Notes: generated from the letters alone by a model not told the origin. Shown: positions 1-6,622, counted from the stretch's first letter. The stretch: 20,641 nt of DNA from Phycisphaerales bacterium UBA966 (GCA_002292895.1 DBCE01000228.1:1-20641), one strand, 5' to 3'. Numbers and translations: made by a program.

Positions 1-315
1 GCGGAAGTCTCGGGTGATGAGTCGGGTTGGGCGTTGTCGCGGCTCACTTGGGTCGAGCCTGCCCCAGCTTCGCCACGACCTCCTCAAGAGGGTGGAGCCT
101 CCTGTGCAAGCACGTCTTCGGAGCGCCTCGTCGATGCTTCGCCGCGATCCGCCACAATGTGCGACCACCCGATCAGGCTGGGTCGAGCAAATTCTGATAT
201 CTTCACCCCAAATCCGTTTTTTGTTCTTGAGTACGCGCGGCGAAGCGGTTTATTGCGACAGTTCGCGGCTCGCCGAAGCGGTCGCAGCAAACGGAGTTGC
301 CTTGAAGACCTGACG
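1..315. other. Left-edge non-coding stretch
   Basis: I see no convincing gene here. Both strands have open frames, but their translations are low-complexity Arg/Ser-rich strings typical of shadow frames in GC-rich DNA. The stretch contains the first copy of a 45-bp repeat (126-170). The frame of the downstream gene is open back to about position 34, but nothing before the ATG at 316 looks like protein. Confidence 0.5.
126..170 (+). repeat. 45-bp direct repeat, copy 1
   Basis: These 45 bases recur exactly at 1273-1317 in the same orientation. The flanks on both sides differ, so the match is sharply bounded. It begins CCTCGTCGATGCTTCGCC and ends GTGCGACCACCC. The two copies bracket the frameshifted secreted gene and the small membrane protein gene. 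Its role is unknown. Confidence 0.85.
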
Positions 316-934
316 ATGCGGCACACACTCTTTCGATACCTGACGACGCTCCTGTGCATGCTTGCCGCAGGAACCTGGATGCTGCCCGTGCACGCGCTCG
401 CGGCGCCGATGCCGCTGCCAATCATGGCGAGCGAAGTCGAAGATGATCTCGCCACGATGTCTGTGATTGCAGCGGAACTGAATGACTGGATTGAATCGGG
501 TTCCTTCCGCACTGGCCTTCGAAGCGATTCAAGCATCGATCTCGACGGTGACGGGGTTCCGGACACGGTTTTCGCATCGAGCGTGGACCTGCTGGGCGAG
601 GGCTGCTGGCTTGGCGGTCGCGATCGGGCTGTTGATCGGGGAGATGGCGTTGTGTTCCGCCGCCTGCACGCCACCGACACCCGTCTGTGCCGCCGCGCTC
701 AATGCTTGCTACTTCGCGATCGTCTGCACCATGGCGGCCGTGGTGTTCAAGCTTGCTCGATTCATTGTCGAGTGTGTCGGACATCACCAGCTTTCGGAGG
801 GTCTGCAGGTATTCTTTGAACTCGCTGACACGCTGGCTACGGCGTGTGCCGGTGGTGCGGCTGGCGTGGGCTTCATCAAGGTCGTCAAGAAACTCATCGA
901 GATCCTGCGAGAGACGCAGCGGCACCTACTTTAG
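316..934 (+). pseudogene. Secreted hypothetical protein broken by a +1 frameshift
   Basis: The ATG at 316 opens a protein with a clear signal peptide (Arg-rich start, hydrophobic LTTLLCMLAAGTW, AxA-like site near ALA-AP). It continues through an acidic calcium-loop-like segment (DLDGDGVPD) to about position 600. There this frame becomes an Arg/Cys-rich string typical of a wrong frame, while the next frame starts a well-behaved hydrophobic, Cys-containing sequence (AGLAVAIGLLIGEM, then CSAACTPPTPVC) and runs to the TAG at 932-934. The join falls at the GAGGGCTGCTGG run near 598-609, where removing one G restores a single reading frame of about 205 residues. This may be a real mutation, a base-calling error in the GGG run or, less likely, programmed shifting. 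I do not recognise the family; the Cys-containing hydrophobic C-terminal half loosely recalls secreted bacteriocin-like peptides. Confidence 0.6.
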
Positions 935-971
935 TCACAAGACGGCTCCTGCCGACCGTGGAGGTTCGATC

Positions 972-1154
972 GTGGCGAGAGACATGCTCCTGTACATCAT
1001 GTCGGCGATCCTATGGGGCGGGATGGTCTTCGTGAAGTTCGATCGATTCCGCTCGAGACCATGGAGGATCTTCTCCTGGGTGATGTTCCTCTTCAGCGTC
1101 TCAGGGGTCGTCGTCGCGCTTCTCGACGCTTCTGGCCTGCTGAGTCGGCTCTAG
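972..1154 (+). CDS. 60-residue two-helix membrane protein
   Basis: A GTG at 972 is preceded by GGAGG (960-964) at 7-nt spacing, which selects this start over the ATG at 984. The product is about 60 residues with two hydrophobic segments, around residues 5-19 (LLYIMSAILWGGMVF) and 33-52 (FSWVMFLFSVSGVVVALL), joined by a basic loop (KFDRFRSRPWR). It lies 37 nt downstream of the frameshifted secreted gene on the same strand, so the two are probably co-transcribed. I do not recognise the family. A small membrane protein after a secreted Cys-containing protein could be an immunity or accessory partner, but that is inference from position only. Confidence 0.6.
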   Translation: MARDMLLYIMSAILWGGMVFVKFDRFRSRPWRIFSWVMFLFSVSGVVVALLDASGLLSRL

Positions 1155-1272
1155 CACGCCATCGCACCCTCCTGGCCTGGGGTTTTTGATATTCAATCTG
1201 TTCTGTCCTGTGTACACTTGTGTCGTGGTCTCGGCAGGCTTCGACCGCGGTCGCTCATGTGCTTTGCCTGCA

Positions 1273-1317
1273 CCTCGTCGATGCTTCGCCGCGATCCGCC
1301 ACAATGTGCGACCACCC
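1273..1317 (+). repeat. 45-bp direct repeat, copy 2
   Basis: This is an exact copy of 126-170 in the same orientation. The sequence diverges immediately outside the 45 bases: GATCAGG follows copy 1 and TGACAGG follows copy 2. Confidence 0.85.
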
Positions 1318-1371
1318 TGACAGGGTTACGCTGAGCAGGTCTACCCACGGTGATTTGCCCCTGCTCCCGGC

Positions 1372-1387
1372 CTCCGCTCACGCGGAG
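1372..1387 (+). repeat. Short CTCAC-loop hairpin, copy 1
   Basis: CTCCGC-TCAC-GCGGAG is a perfect 6-bp stem with a TCAC loop. Related hairpins lie at 5550-5567, 6066-6077 and 7464-7481, all with the TCAC loop on the plus strand, which suggests a small dispersed palindromic repeat. Confidence 0.6.
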
Positions 1388-1419
1388 CTTCCTAGCCGCG
1401 CGGCCTAACCGCCCCCCAC

Positions 1420-1511
1420 TGGCCCACCCCGAAGAAATCTGACGCCCTCCGCCCAGAAAGCGGAGGACTTTCGCTTTGTACGCAGGGATTTCGAGGGGTG
1501 GGCCAGGGCGG
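1420..1511 (+). repeat. Hairpin-plus-tail repeat element, copy 1 (terminator-like)
   Basis: A stem CCCTCCGC / GCGGAGGA with loop CCAGAAA (1445-1467) is followed by a T-rich stretch (CTTTCGCTTT) and then by the conserved tail GGATTTCGAGGGGTGGGC shared with the copies at 8227 and 16092. The hairpin and T-rich run fit a Rho-independent terminator. Only this copy also carries an inverted partial copy of the tail on its left side: TGGCCCACCCC at 1420-1430 pairs with GGGGTGGGCCA at 1495-1505, and AAATC at 1435-1439 with GATTT at 1487-1491. The whole element could therefore fold into one long structure with an inner hairpin. Confidence 0.75.
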
Positions 1512-1770
1512 GCGGTCGCGGCATGCCCAGGTCGTCGGCCGCCTTGCGGATGCTCAGGCCCTATGGCAACTACGTGGTCATCGTTCACCACATTCCACAA
1601 CTTTGCTTGCACCCCTCAGATTTCGTGTCATCTTTGACATTGCCCGTCAGTTCCCGCCGCGGGCATCACCTGCCGACTGCCGTAGGGTAGTAGGCGCCAA
1701 TCATGTTGTTCCCCCGCCCGATTGGGTTGAGAGCAGTTTCCCGTTTCCCTTTCCAAAGATTGGACATTCC

Positions 1771-2412
1771 ATGCGTCTTTCAGATCGCTTTGAGAAGCAC
1801 TTCCTCGTTGCTGCCGCTGTCGCCATGGGCGCCACCGCCGCTGCAAACGCCGCCGTCGTCTACAGCGGCATCGTGAACTTCAGCTGCGCCGTCGACCTCG
1901 ATGGCACGTACATCAACGTCCAGACCAACCAGTTGTCCAGCGGCCCGGGCTCCGGCGTTCCGGGCTGGGACGTCAACCCCTATCGCGCGTCGAGTGGCAT
2001 CAGCGGCATGAACTTCTTCAGCCCGACCGGCGGCGGCATGGTGTCGGCCGCGGCCGGCGTTGGTCCGGCGATCAACCTCTCCGCGGGCACGCTCATCGGC
2101 GCGTCGAGCAACTTCAGCTCGGCCACCTCGTCGGCCATCTTCGGTTCCGGCGCTGGCCAGTGGCAGTACGCCTCCAACAACATCGTTGGCTTCCGCTTCG
2201 TGGCCTCGTCCGGCAACACCCACTACGGCTGGATGCGCTTCCTGATGGGCTCGCAGCCCGCCACGGGCAACCTGGTCACCCGAACGGTGGTTGACTTCGG
2301 TTACGAGAGCGTCGTTGGCGCGTCGATCCAAGCTGGCGCGGTTCCCGCTCCGGGCGCGCTCGCGCTCCTCGGCGTCGCTGGTCTCGTCGGTGGCCGTCGC
2401 CGTCGCGCCTGA
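1771..2412 (+). CDS. Secreted PEP-CTERM-like protein
   Basis: This is a 213-residue exported protein. It has a signal peptide (basic start MRLSDRFEKH, then hydrophobic FLVAAAVAMGATAAANA). The body is rich in Gly, Ser, Asn and Ala and contains YGWMRF and FGYESV strings common in planctomycete PEP-CTERM proteins. The C-terminus has the sorting layout VPAPGALALLGVAGLVGGRRRRA: short Pro-containing motif, hydrophobic helix, Arg cluster. Such tails are normally processed by an exosortase/archaeosortase-type enzyme, and none is encoded in this window. The ATG at 1771 is chosen because the signal peptide starts right there; upstream in-frame codons do not read as protein. No strong ribosome-binding site is visible. 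The gene stands alone. The function of the mature domain is unknown; a surface or matrix role is inference. Confidence 0.88.
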   Translation: MRLSDRFEKHFLVAAAVAMGATAAANAAVVYSGIVNFSCAVDLDGTYINVQTNQLSSGPGSGVPGWDVNPYRASSGISGMNFFSPTGGGMVSAAAGVGPAINLSAGTLIGASSNFSSATSSAIFGSGAGQWQYASNNIVGFRFVASSGNTHYGWMRFLMGSQPATGNLVTRTVVDFGYESVVGASIQAGAVPAPGALALLGVAGLVGGRRRRA

Positions 2413-2429
2413 CATCACTCTGCACTCCA

Positions 2430-2490
2430 CGCTGGCTTCGGCCAGCGTCCACACTCCACGCCCCATGGCGCTTACGCGCCTGGGGGCGTG
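2430..2490 (+). terminator. Tandem hairpins after the PEP-CTERM gene
   Basis: CGCTGGC-TTCG-GCCAGCG (2430-2447) is followed 9 nt later by a longer stem of about 15 bp, CACGCCCCATGGCGC / GCGCCTGGGGGCGTG, with a TTAC loop (2457-2490). There is no long T run, so this may be an intrinsic terminator of the T-poor kind or a structured 3' end. It lies between the convergent genes 1771-2412 (+) and 2638-3087 (-). Confidence 0.45.
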
Positions 2491-2637
2491 CGTGCGTTTG
2501 GCGGCGCGGCGAGGTTTTCCCATGACTCGCTGCCCGCAAAGCGCCTCATCTCCAGCCACTTTCGGATGGCGAGCGAAACGCCAAGGTCACGTGCGCGGAC
2601 GCGGCCTCGCGACAGCGCCTGATGCGCCGCCGAAGGC

Positions 2638-3087
2638 TCACTCGTCCGCCGGACGCAGCCCGAGCGCGATCGACTGCCCGGTGGCAGCGTCGATCACCGC
2701 GACCATCCGCCCCTGCCGGATCACGCCGACGGCACCGAAACGCTGCCCGAAGGCGGACAGCAGCTCGGCATCGAGTTCGTCATCGCCGATGGGGCGCAGC
2801 GCAATTGTGTCTCTCTGGCCTCCGCGGATGACCGTGACGTTGGCGGGGGACTCGCCACCGCGGAGGACCGTGAGAGCGACGTTGCGACGGGCGGGCGCGG
2901 AGGTAACCGCAGGCCTGGGCCATCCCGCGACCAGCGCCCCGACCGCCAGGAGCGCCACGATGCCTGCGGAGGACAGCCGCCGACGCGCACCCCGGCGCCG
3001 GACCGATCGCTCGAGCGCATGCCCCGCGGCCTGAAGGACCTGCGCGCGATGCGCGAGCACGGCACTGCGTGGATCGTCGGCCGTCAT
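2638..3087 (-). CDS. Small single-pass membrane protein next to an ECF sigma factor
   Basis: This 149-residue protein has an N-terminal segment of about 37 residues rich in Arg and Ala, one transmembrane segment around residues 39-56 (SAGIVALLAVGALVAGW), and an exported domain of about 90 residues without recognisable family motifs. Its ATG at 3087 overlaps the TGA of the sigma gene (ATGA, 3084-3087), so translation is coupled. That position and topology are typical of a membrane-bound anti-sigma factor, but the zinc-binding HxxxCxxC motif of ZAS-type anti-sigma factors is absent and the N-terminal part is short. The anti-sigma role is therefore an inference from context. Confidence 0.75.
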   Translation of the reverse strand: MTADDPRSAVLAHRAQVLQAAGHALERSVRRRGARRRLSSAGIVALLAVGALVAGWPRPAVTSAPARRNVALTVLRGGESPANVTVIRGGQRDTIALRPIGDDELDAELLSAFGQRFGAVGVIRQGRMVAVIDAATGQSIALGLRPADE

Positions 3088-3701
3088 GCGCGCCCCCGTT
3101 CGCGCAGCCGCGCGAGCACGCGCCGGACCCTGCTCTCGACCCGCCGCGGCTCCATCGCAATCCACCGGGCAATTGCGGGGATGGACCATCCCTGCACCAC
3201 GCGAAGCCGCAGGAGTTCGCGTTCATCGTCATCAAGCTGCGACAGCACGCGATCCAGGTCGGCCTCATCGTCTTCGGCGCGGCGTTCGCCTGCCGAGCCA
3301 TCGACGTGGGCCGACCGACGCTCCGCCGCATGTGCGCGCTCGCGCCGGACCCGCCGCGATTCGGCCACGAGCGCCGTGCGCGCCACGCGGATGGACACGA
3401 CCCGGAGCCACGCACCGAGCTCCCCGTCGGACGAGCAGGCCGGCGGATTCGCCGCGAGCCTCACCATGGTCTCCTGCAGGCAGTCGAGCGCGAACGCCTC
3501 GTCGCGCCCGGTCCGGCGACGCACGTCGCGCACGATCGCCTCGGCGAACCGATCGTATGCCTCGGCGAGTGCATCGTGCGATCCGTTCCTGAGTTCGCGC
3601 GTGATCCATGCCGCGTCCCGGTCGGCACGCGGCAGCTCGCGGTCCGGTGCAATGGTCTCGGCGTGTTCATCGGAAGGCACGTGGCGTCGTCTTGGGAGCA
3701 A
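3084..3701 (-). CDS. RNA polymerase sigma factor, ECF family
   Basis: The product is about 205 residues in the two-domain ECF layout. A region 2 core lies around residues 40-118 (ALAEAYDRFAEAIVRDVRRR, CLQETMVRLA, AWLRVVSIRVARTAL) and a region 4 helix-turn-helix at about 150-203 (LDDDERELLRLRVVQGWSI, then AIARWIAMEPRRVESRVRRVLARLR). A charged linker joins them and there is no C-terminal extension. The start is uncertain: the TTG at 3701 and the GTG at 3680 are both in frame and neither has a good ribosome-binding site. The gene lies 18 nt downstream of the secretin-type-domain gene and overlaps the membrane protein gene by 4 nt, so the three probably form one operon. Encoding the sigma factor second, after a structural gene, is less usual than the sigma-first order. 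Confidence 0.88.
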   Translation of the reverse strand: MLPRRRHVPSDEHAETIAPDRELPRADRDAAWITRELRNGSHDALAEAYDRFAEAIVRDVRRRTGRDEAFALDCLQETMVRLAANPPACSSDGELGAWLRVVSIRVARTALVAESRRVRRERAHAAERRSAHVDGSAGERRAEDDEADLDRVLSQLDDDERELLRLRVVQGWSIPAIARWIAMEPRRVESRVRRVLARLRERGRA

Positions 3702-3719
3702 CCTGGAGGCGACTCATCG

Positions 3720-5012
3720 TTACTGGCCGACGATGCAATTGATCACCTCGTTGACGAGGGACACCTGGCCTTCGTCGCCCTTCACGAAGAGCAGTCCAGT
3801 CGGTGCGTGGATCCGAAGTTGCGCCGCGACGACGGGCCGATCGTCGAGCGCGAGTGCGGCGCCGACGGCGTCCATGAGCCGGTCAAGACGTTCCTTCGCC
3901 GGGGCGCCCTCGATGTTTCCCCCGTCGGCGCTCAGCAGGTACACGCTCAGGTCGATGACCACGACGGACGGTTGGGCCGCCTTCGCAGCGGCTTCCGCAG
4001 CACCCACCGTCCGGCGCGCCCGGATAGTGATGATCGGCGCGCCGGTAGCGCGGCCAGCATCGCGGGCGCCGGACTCTGCATCGCCAGCCGCAGCCGCCAT
4101 GTCACCCGTGACGGTGACGATCAGCTGGGATCCCTCGGGAGCCAGGTGGACGAGCGACCGAAACAGCGCGGTGGGCGTCACGTCGCGCACGGAGATCGGG
4201 GCGATCTTCACCGCGTTGACCGCTGCGGCGTCGTCGAGCAGCACCACGTTCACCGGCTGCTGTGGCGCCATCCCCTGCACGGCCTTGACGAAGTCCTGGA
4301 GCGTGCCGCCCGCCCAGTCGAGCCGGATCAGCCCGGCGCGGGCCTCGCTCGCCTTGTTCTCGCGCTCCTGTACTTCGAGGACGCTCCGCTCCGATTCCAT
4401 CGCCTGGAAACGGTTCCAGACATGCTCGACCTCCTCGCGCATCGCCTCCGCCGCCAGCGCCACCATCCAGCGCTCGCCGCGCACGACCACCTCGGACAGG
4501 TTGTTGGACACGGTGAACTCGATGTCGCCGAACCCGATCCCGCGGACACGCGCCTCCGCCCGGCGCACGGCTTCGCTGATGTAGGTCGCGGTGCTGCGGG
4601 GCTGGCTCGGGTCCTTGGCAACCCTGCCGAGCACCGACGGGAACGGCATGACCCACGTGGTCCACTCCGTCTCGGGCATGCCGGAGACATCGGCGGTGAT
4701 TTGCTCGATCCGTCGTTGCATCTCCTTGGACTCCTCGCCCAAGGCGGGCACGGTCTGACGCTGCTCTTGGAGACGGGACGCCTCCACCTTCAGCGCACGG
4801 ATCCGCGCCACGACCGCCGGGTCGACCGTCGGTGCTTCCTGGGACGCGCCCTGCGCCTGCAGGACGATCCCATGGGCAACTGGCGCGATGGTCGCCGCGG
4901 ACGCGACGATGACCGCACGCACTCCGGCGAGGACGGAACGAATCCCCAGGCGTCGGGCATGGATAAACGCGAAGGCGGATCGGGCGCGATGACGTGTCTG
5001 TTCGGTTCGCAT
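3720..5012 (-). CDS. Exported protein with coiled coil and secretin/TonB short N-terminal-like domain
   Basis: The 430-residue product starts at the ATG at 5012, which has GGAG five nt upstream. An N-terminal basic region is followed by a hydrophobic segment around residues 27-50 (signal peptide or anchor). Next come a likely coiled coil (about 66-108, ALKVEASRLQEQRQ) and a central domain. Residues 229-292 (LDWAGGTLQDFVKAVQG, then NVVLLDDA, VKIAPISVRDVTPTALFRSL) match the pattern of the short N-terminal/secretin domain: an amphipathic helix after GTL-xDF, a beta strand, then a V-x-P-xALF helix. The C-terminal part (about 348-430) has a similar alternating pattern ending in LFVKGDEGQVSLVNEVI. 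Planctomycete secretin-associated or TonB-linked proteins use such domains in the periplasm. It appears to be the first gene of a cluster with the ECF sigma factor. The function is not known. Confidence 0.78.
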   Translation of the reverse strand: MRTEQTRHRARSAFAFIHARRLGIRSVLAGVRAVIVASAATIAPVAHGIVLQAQGASQEAPTVDPAVVARIRALKVEASRLQEQRQTVPALGEESKEMQRRIEQITADVSGMPETEWTTWVMPFPSVLGRVAKDPSQPRSTATYISEAVRRAEARVRGIGFGDIEFTVSNNLSEVVVRGERWMVALAAEAMREEVEHVWNRFQAMESERSVLEVQERENKASEARAGLIRLDWAGGTLQDFVKAVQGMAPQQPVNVVLLDDAAAVNAVKIAPISVRDVTPTALFRSLVHLAPEGSQLIVTVTGDMAAAAGDAESGARDAGRATGAPIITIRARRTVGAAEAAAKAAQPSVVVIDLSVYLLSADGGNIEGAPAKERLDRLMDAVGAALALDDRPVVAAQLRIHAPTGLLFVKGDEGQVSLVNEVINCIVGQ

Positions 5013-5020
5013 GGGGGCTC

Positions 5021-5055
5021 CTATACACCAAGAACTGCGCCCGGGCACGGTTCCC
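5021..5055 (-). promoter_or_regulatory. Possible ECF-type promoter of the sigma cluster
   Basis: On the minus strand, GGGAACC (5055-5049) resembles the GGAAC -35 motif used by many ECF sigma factors. About 16-20 nt further is a T-rich stretch (GTTCTTGGTGTATA, ending at 5021), directly followed by the ribosome-binding site of the gene starting at 5012. Autoregulation by the encoded sigma factor would fit, but this is inferred from one motif and the leader would be very short. Confidence 0.25.
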
Positions 5056-5115
5056 GCCGCACCGGTGTCGGAATTTTCAAAGTCTTCGGGCCTCGCTCAC
5101 GCATCTGCCCAGCGC

Positions 5116-5225
5116 ATGCAGCGTGATGCCCGGACCATGCTCCTTGACGTAATCGCGGCTGGCGAGCGCATCGAGTTGTGGACGCGCACCATGTCGCCGA
5201 CAACCTCGATGCAGTCGACGGTTAG
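5116..5225 (+). pseudogene. HEPN toxin remnant (internal deletion)
   Basis: The first 81 bases (5116-5196) match the start of the HEPN gene at 6612 (MQRDARTMLLD, then IELWTRTM). The last 29 bases (5197-5225) match its 3' end. The 250 bp between them, which encode the RX4HXY active site, are missing. The deletion points in the intact copy both carry GTCG (ending at 6692 and 6942), so the loss probably occurred at this 4-bp microhomology. The loss of 250 bp shifts the frame, and no functional HEPN protein can be made. No MNT sequence remains upstream. Confidence 0.88.
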
Positions 5226-5467
5226 TCGAGAAACCTCTCCTGAAGCTCGACCCTTGGCACCATGCACGCCTCCGCGCGCCCGAACCATCGGTATCGATTG
5301 CGCGCCACGAAGCGGTACAGCGCGTCGCGAAGCCCGCGCGGCAGCACGCGGAATACGCCGAACATCGGCCACGGGAATGACATGCGGCGCGCGATCACGA
5401 ACCGCACCATTCCGCTGCAGAGGTTGCAGACGCCGTCGAAGAGGATGATGATGGGCTGCGTGGCGAT
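5222..5467 (-). pseudogene. DCC-family (DUF393) protein with in-frame 56-codon deletion
   Basis: This is the duplicate of the DCC gene at 6968-7381. It keeps the N-terminal DGVCNLC motif and the C-terminal half (FPWPMFGVFRVLPRGLRDAL) but lacks 168 bp, leaving 81 residues. The deletion lies exactly between two 9-bp repeats GCGCGCGAT (7133-7141 and 7301-7309 in the intact copy), and the frame is kept. An in-frame TGA upstream (equivalent to about residue -19) rules out a longer N-terminal extension in this copy. A shortened product could still be made, but the removed part is the middle of the thioredoxin-like fold, so it is probably non-functional. Confidence 0.8.
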
Positions 5468-5549
5468 GGTCGGTGCCCTTGCGGCGGCAAGGGTACTCGT
5501 TGACTCAGTGGCAGCCTTCGTTCATGCGAACGGTGATCCGTGCGCGATG

Positions 5550-5567
5550 CCTCCGCTCACGCGGAGG
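5550..5567 (+). repeat. Short CTCAC-loop hairpin, copy 2
   Basis: CCTCCGC-TCAC-GCGGAGG forms a perfect 7-bp stem. It lies at the right end of duplicated segment A and corresponds to 7464-7481 in segment B, so these two copies share one origin. Confidence 0.6.
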
Positions 5568-5613
5568 GGTATGGTGCGAAGCACGAAGTACTCTGCCAAC
5601 TTCACTACTCAGT

Positions 5614-6027
5614 ATGCAAGTCGATCTTGACCAACTCAACAGACCGCTCCTCGTTCGCCGGTGGCGCAGCATGCTTTGGTCCATGGGGGCGCTGGCCATC
5701 CTCGGCGTCATGGGGAGCTTCGTCCTCTGGTTTGGATGGGGCAGCCGCGCGCCGTCGGTGTTAGTGATAGCGACGCTCATGCTCGCGTCAGGTGCTTTGC
5801 CGATGTTTCTGGCAGTCCTTGCCATCTCACGTCTTGGGCGCAAGCAGTTGGTATCTGCAGGATTCGACGTCTGTCCATCCTGCCGGTGGCCTGGAGTCCT
5901 CGGATCCACGGATCAGTCATGCCCATCATGCGGATCGCCCCGCGGCTGTGCGGCTTGCGGGCAACGCCTGCTCGTTGGCCAGTGCGCCTGTCCGGAATGC
6001 GGACGTGCGGTTTGGGGGAGATCGTGA
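5614..6027 (+). CDS. Two-helix membrane protein with C-terminal zinc ribbons
   Basis: The 137-residue product starts at the ATG at 5614 (MQVDLDQLNRPLLVRRW). It has two transmembrane segments, about residues 19-43 (SMLWSMGALAILGVMGSFVLWFGW) and 48-71 (SVLVIATLMLASGALPMFLAVLA). A Cys-rich tail follows with CPSC, CPSC, CAAC and CPEC pairs, which can form two treble-clef or zinc-ribbon-like sites. Membrane proteins ending in CPxCG-type ribbons are common in planctomycetes; another is at 19242-20312. No clear ribosome-binding site is visible. The gene lies between the two copies of the HEPN-DCC duplication and reads toward the UUCG terminator at 6210. Its function is unknown. Confidence 0.75.
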   Translation: MQVDLDQLNRPLLVRRWRSMLWSMGALAILGVMGSFVLWFGWGSRAPSVLVIATLMLASGALPMFLAVLAISRLGRKQLVSAGFDVCPSCRWPGVLGSTDQSCPSCGSPRGCAACGQRLLVGQCACPECGRAVWGRS

Positions 6028-6065
6028 CCGTCGCTTTCTTGGGGCTTCAGAATGCTCCTTTGCCA

Positions 6066-6077
6066 CCGCTCACGCGG
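6066..6077 (+). repeat. Short CTCAC-loop hairpin, copy 3
   Basis: CCGC-TCAC-GCGG has a shorter stem than the other copies but the same loop and orientation. It lies just after the zinc-ribbon protein gene. Confidence 0.45.
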
Positions 6078-6209
6078 AAGGGCTCGATGCGGGGGGAACT
6101 AGAGAGATCTAGAACCCTGTTCTGAGCGCGCCACGAGGGGCTATCCAGCTCTCTTCTGCGAGCTAGATCCCTCGAAACGTTCAAAACCCGTCCAGCTCTC
6201 CCTACTTCT

Positions 6210-6246
6210 GATCGGCTCCGGTTCGCCGGGGCCGATCGCTTTTTTG
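6210..6246 (+). terminator. UUCG-loop Rho-independent terminator, copy 1
   Basis: A 12-bp stem, GATCGGCTCCGG / CCGGGGCCGATC (one G-T pair), has a TTCG tetraloop closed by G-C and is followed by CGCTTTTTTG. This is a textbook intrinsic terminator, probably for the upstream zinc-ribbon gene. Together with the flanking bases (6202-6261) it recurs at about 20533-20592. Both copies sit directly before MNT sequence, so the terminator seems to travel with the toxin-antitoxin cassette. Confidence 0.88.
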
Positions 6247-6286
6247 TTGCGTTCTGCCGTCGGAGCCGTCATGATGGAGTGCACCC

Positions 6287-6622
6287 ATGGGCGATCAAGC
6301 CAACCATCTTCCGAAAGCCGTCGCCGAGCACGCCGCTGAGATCCGTTCTGCGTGCTCGCGGCATTCGGTGTCATCGCTCGCAGTCGTCGGGTCCGCGGCG
6401 CGTGCGGACTTCGACCCGGCCCGCAGCGACATCGATGTCTTGGTGGACTTCGTGGACGCGGACATCAACTACTTCCGGGCATTCATGGGTCTTCGTGACG
6501 AGCTCGCGTTGATCCTCGGGCGCAAGGTCGACGTGATCACGAGGCGCGGGATCCGAAACCAGTTGCTGCTGCGGTCGCTTGAGCAGGACGCAATCCAGAT
6601 GTACCCAGCGCATGCAGCGTGA
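6287..6622 (+). CDS. MNT-type nucleotidyltransferase antitoxin, cassette 1
   Basis: This 111-residue minimal nucleotidyltransferase of the MntA/HepT-system type has its core motif as GS (residues 35-36), eleven residues, then DID (48-50): GSAARADFDPARSDIDVLVDF, one residue longer than the classical GSX10DXD spacing. The later VDVIT strand, a usual third motif, is also present. The start has GGAG at 7-nt spacing. The stop overlaps the HEPN gene start by 11 nt, the usual coupling of such pairs. In characterised pairs the MNT protein modifies a tyrosine of the HEPN RX4HXY motif with AMP units and so inactivates the toxin; the same role is inferred here. It lies just downstream of the UUCG terminator. 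Confidence 0.93.
   Translation: MGDQANHLPKAVAEHAAEIRSACSRHSVSSLAVVGSAARADFDPARSDIDVLVDFVDADINYFRAFMGLRDELALILGRKVDVITRRGIRNQLLLRSLEQDAIQMYPAHAA

Larger units (their letters stand above)
1155..1770. other. Repeat-rich intergenic region
   Basis: No supportable gene lies here. The stretch holds the second 45-bp repeat copy (1273-1317), one short CTCAC-loop hairpin (1372-1387) and copy 1 of the hairpin-plus-tail element (1420-1511). On the minus strand, around 1520-1575, a short reading resembles a helix-turn-helix helix (LSIRKAADDLGM), but a stop codon lies just upstream and no gene can be built around it. The promoter of the PEP-CTERM gene at 1771 must lie in this stretch, but I cannot place it confidently. 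Confidence 0.6.
5104..5575 (+). repeat. Segmental duplication, degraded copy A
   Basis: This 472-bp segment aligns from end to end with 6600-7489 apart from scattered substitutions and two missing blocks, 250 bp from the HEPN gene and 168 bp from the DCC gene (890 - 250 - 168 = 472). Both missing blocks are flanked in copy B by short direct repeats. Copy A is therefore most simply a deletion derivative of a segment like B. It lies about 1 kb upstream of B in the same orientation, separated by the zinc-ribbon protein gene and the first MNT gene. Confidence 0.9.

Noticed and set aside
1515..1575. Minus-strand helix-turn-helix-like reading LSIRKAADDLGM
   Set aside because: A stop codon lies just upstream and the reading continues into the repeat tail. 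No start or complete domain can be supported.
1634..1662. TTGACA at 1634-1639 as a -35 box for the PEP-CTERM gene
   Set aside because: No acceptable -10 box follows at 16-18 nt, where the sequence is CCGCGG-rich.
1780..2559. Minus-strand ORF of 259 codons opposite the PEP-CTERM gene
   Set aside because: It has Arg/Ala/Gly-rich composition without domains, and the plus strand encodes a signal peptide and sorting tail.
3019..5126. Two long plus-strand open frames opposite the sigma cluster (521 and 685 codons)
   Set aside because: They are Arg/Ser- and His/Arg-rich shadow frames of the minus-strand sigma factor and secretin-type-domain genes. The minus-strand readings have clear domains and ribosome-binding sites.
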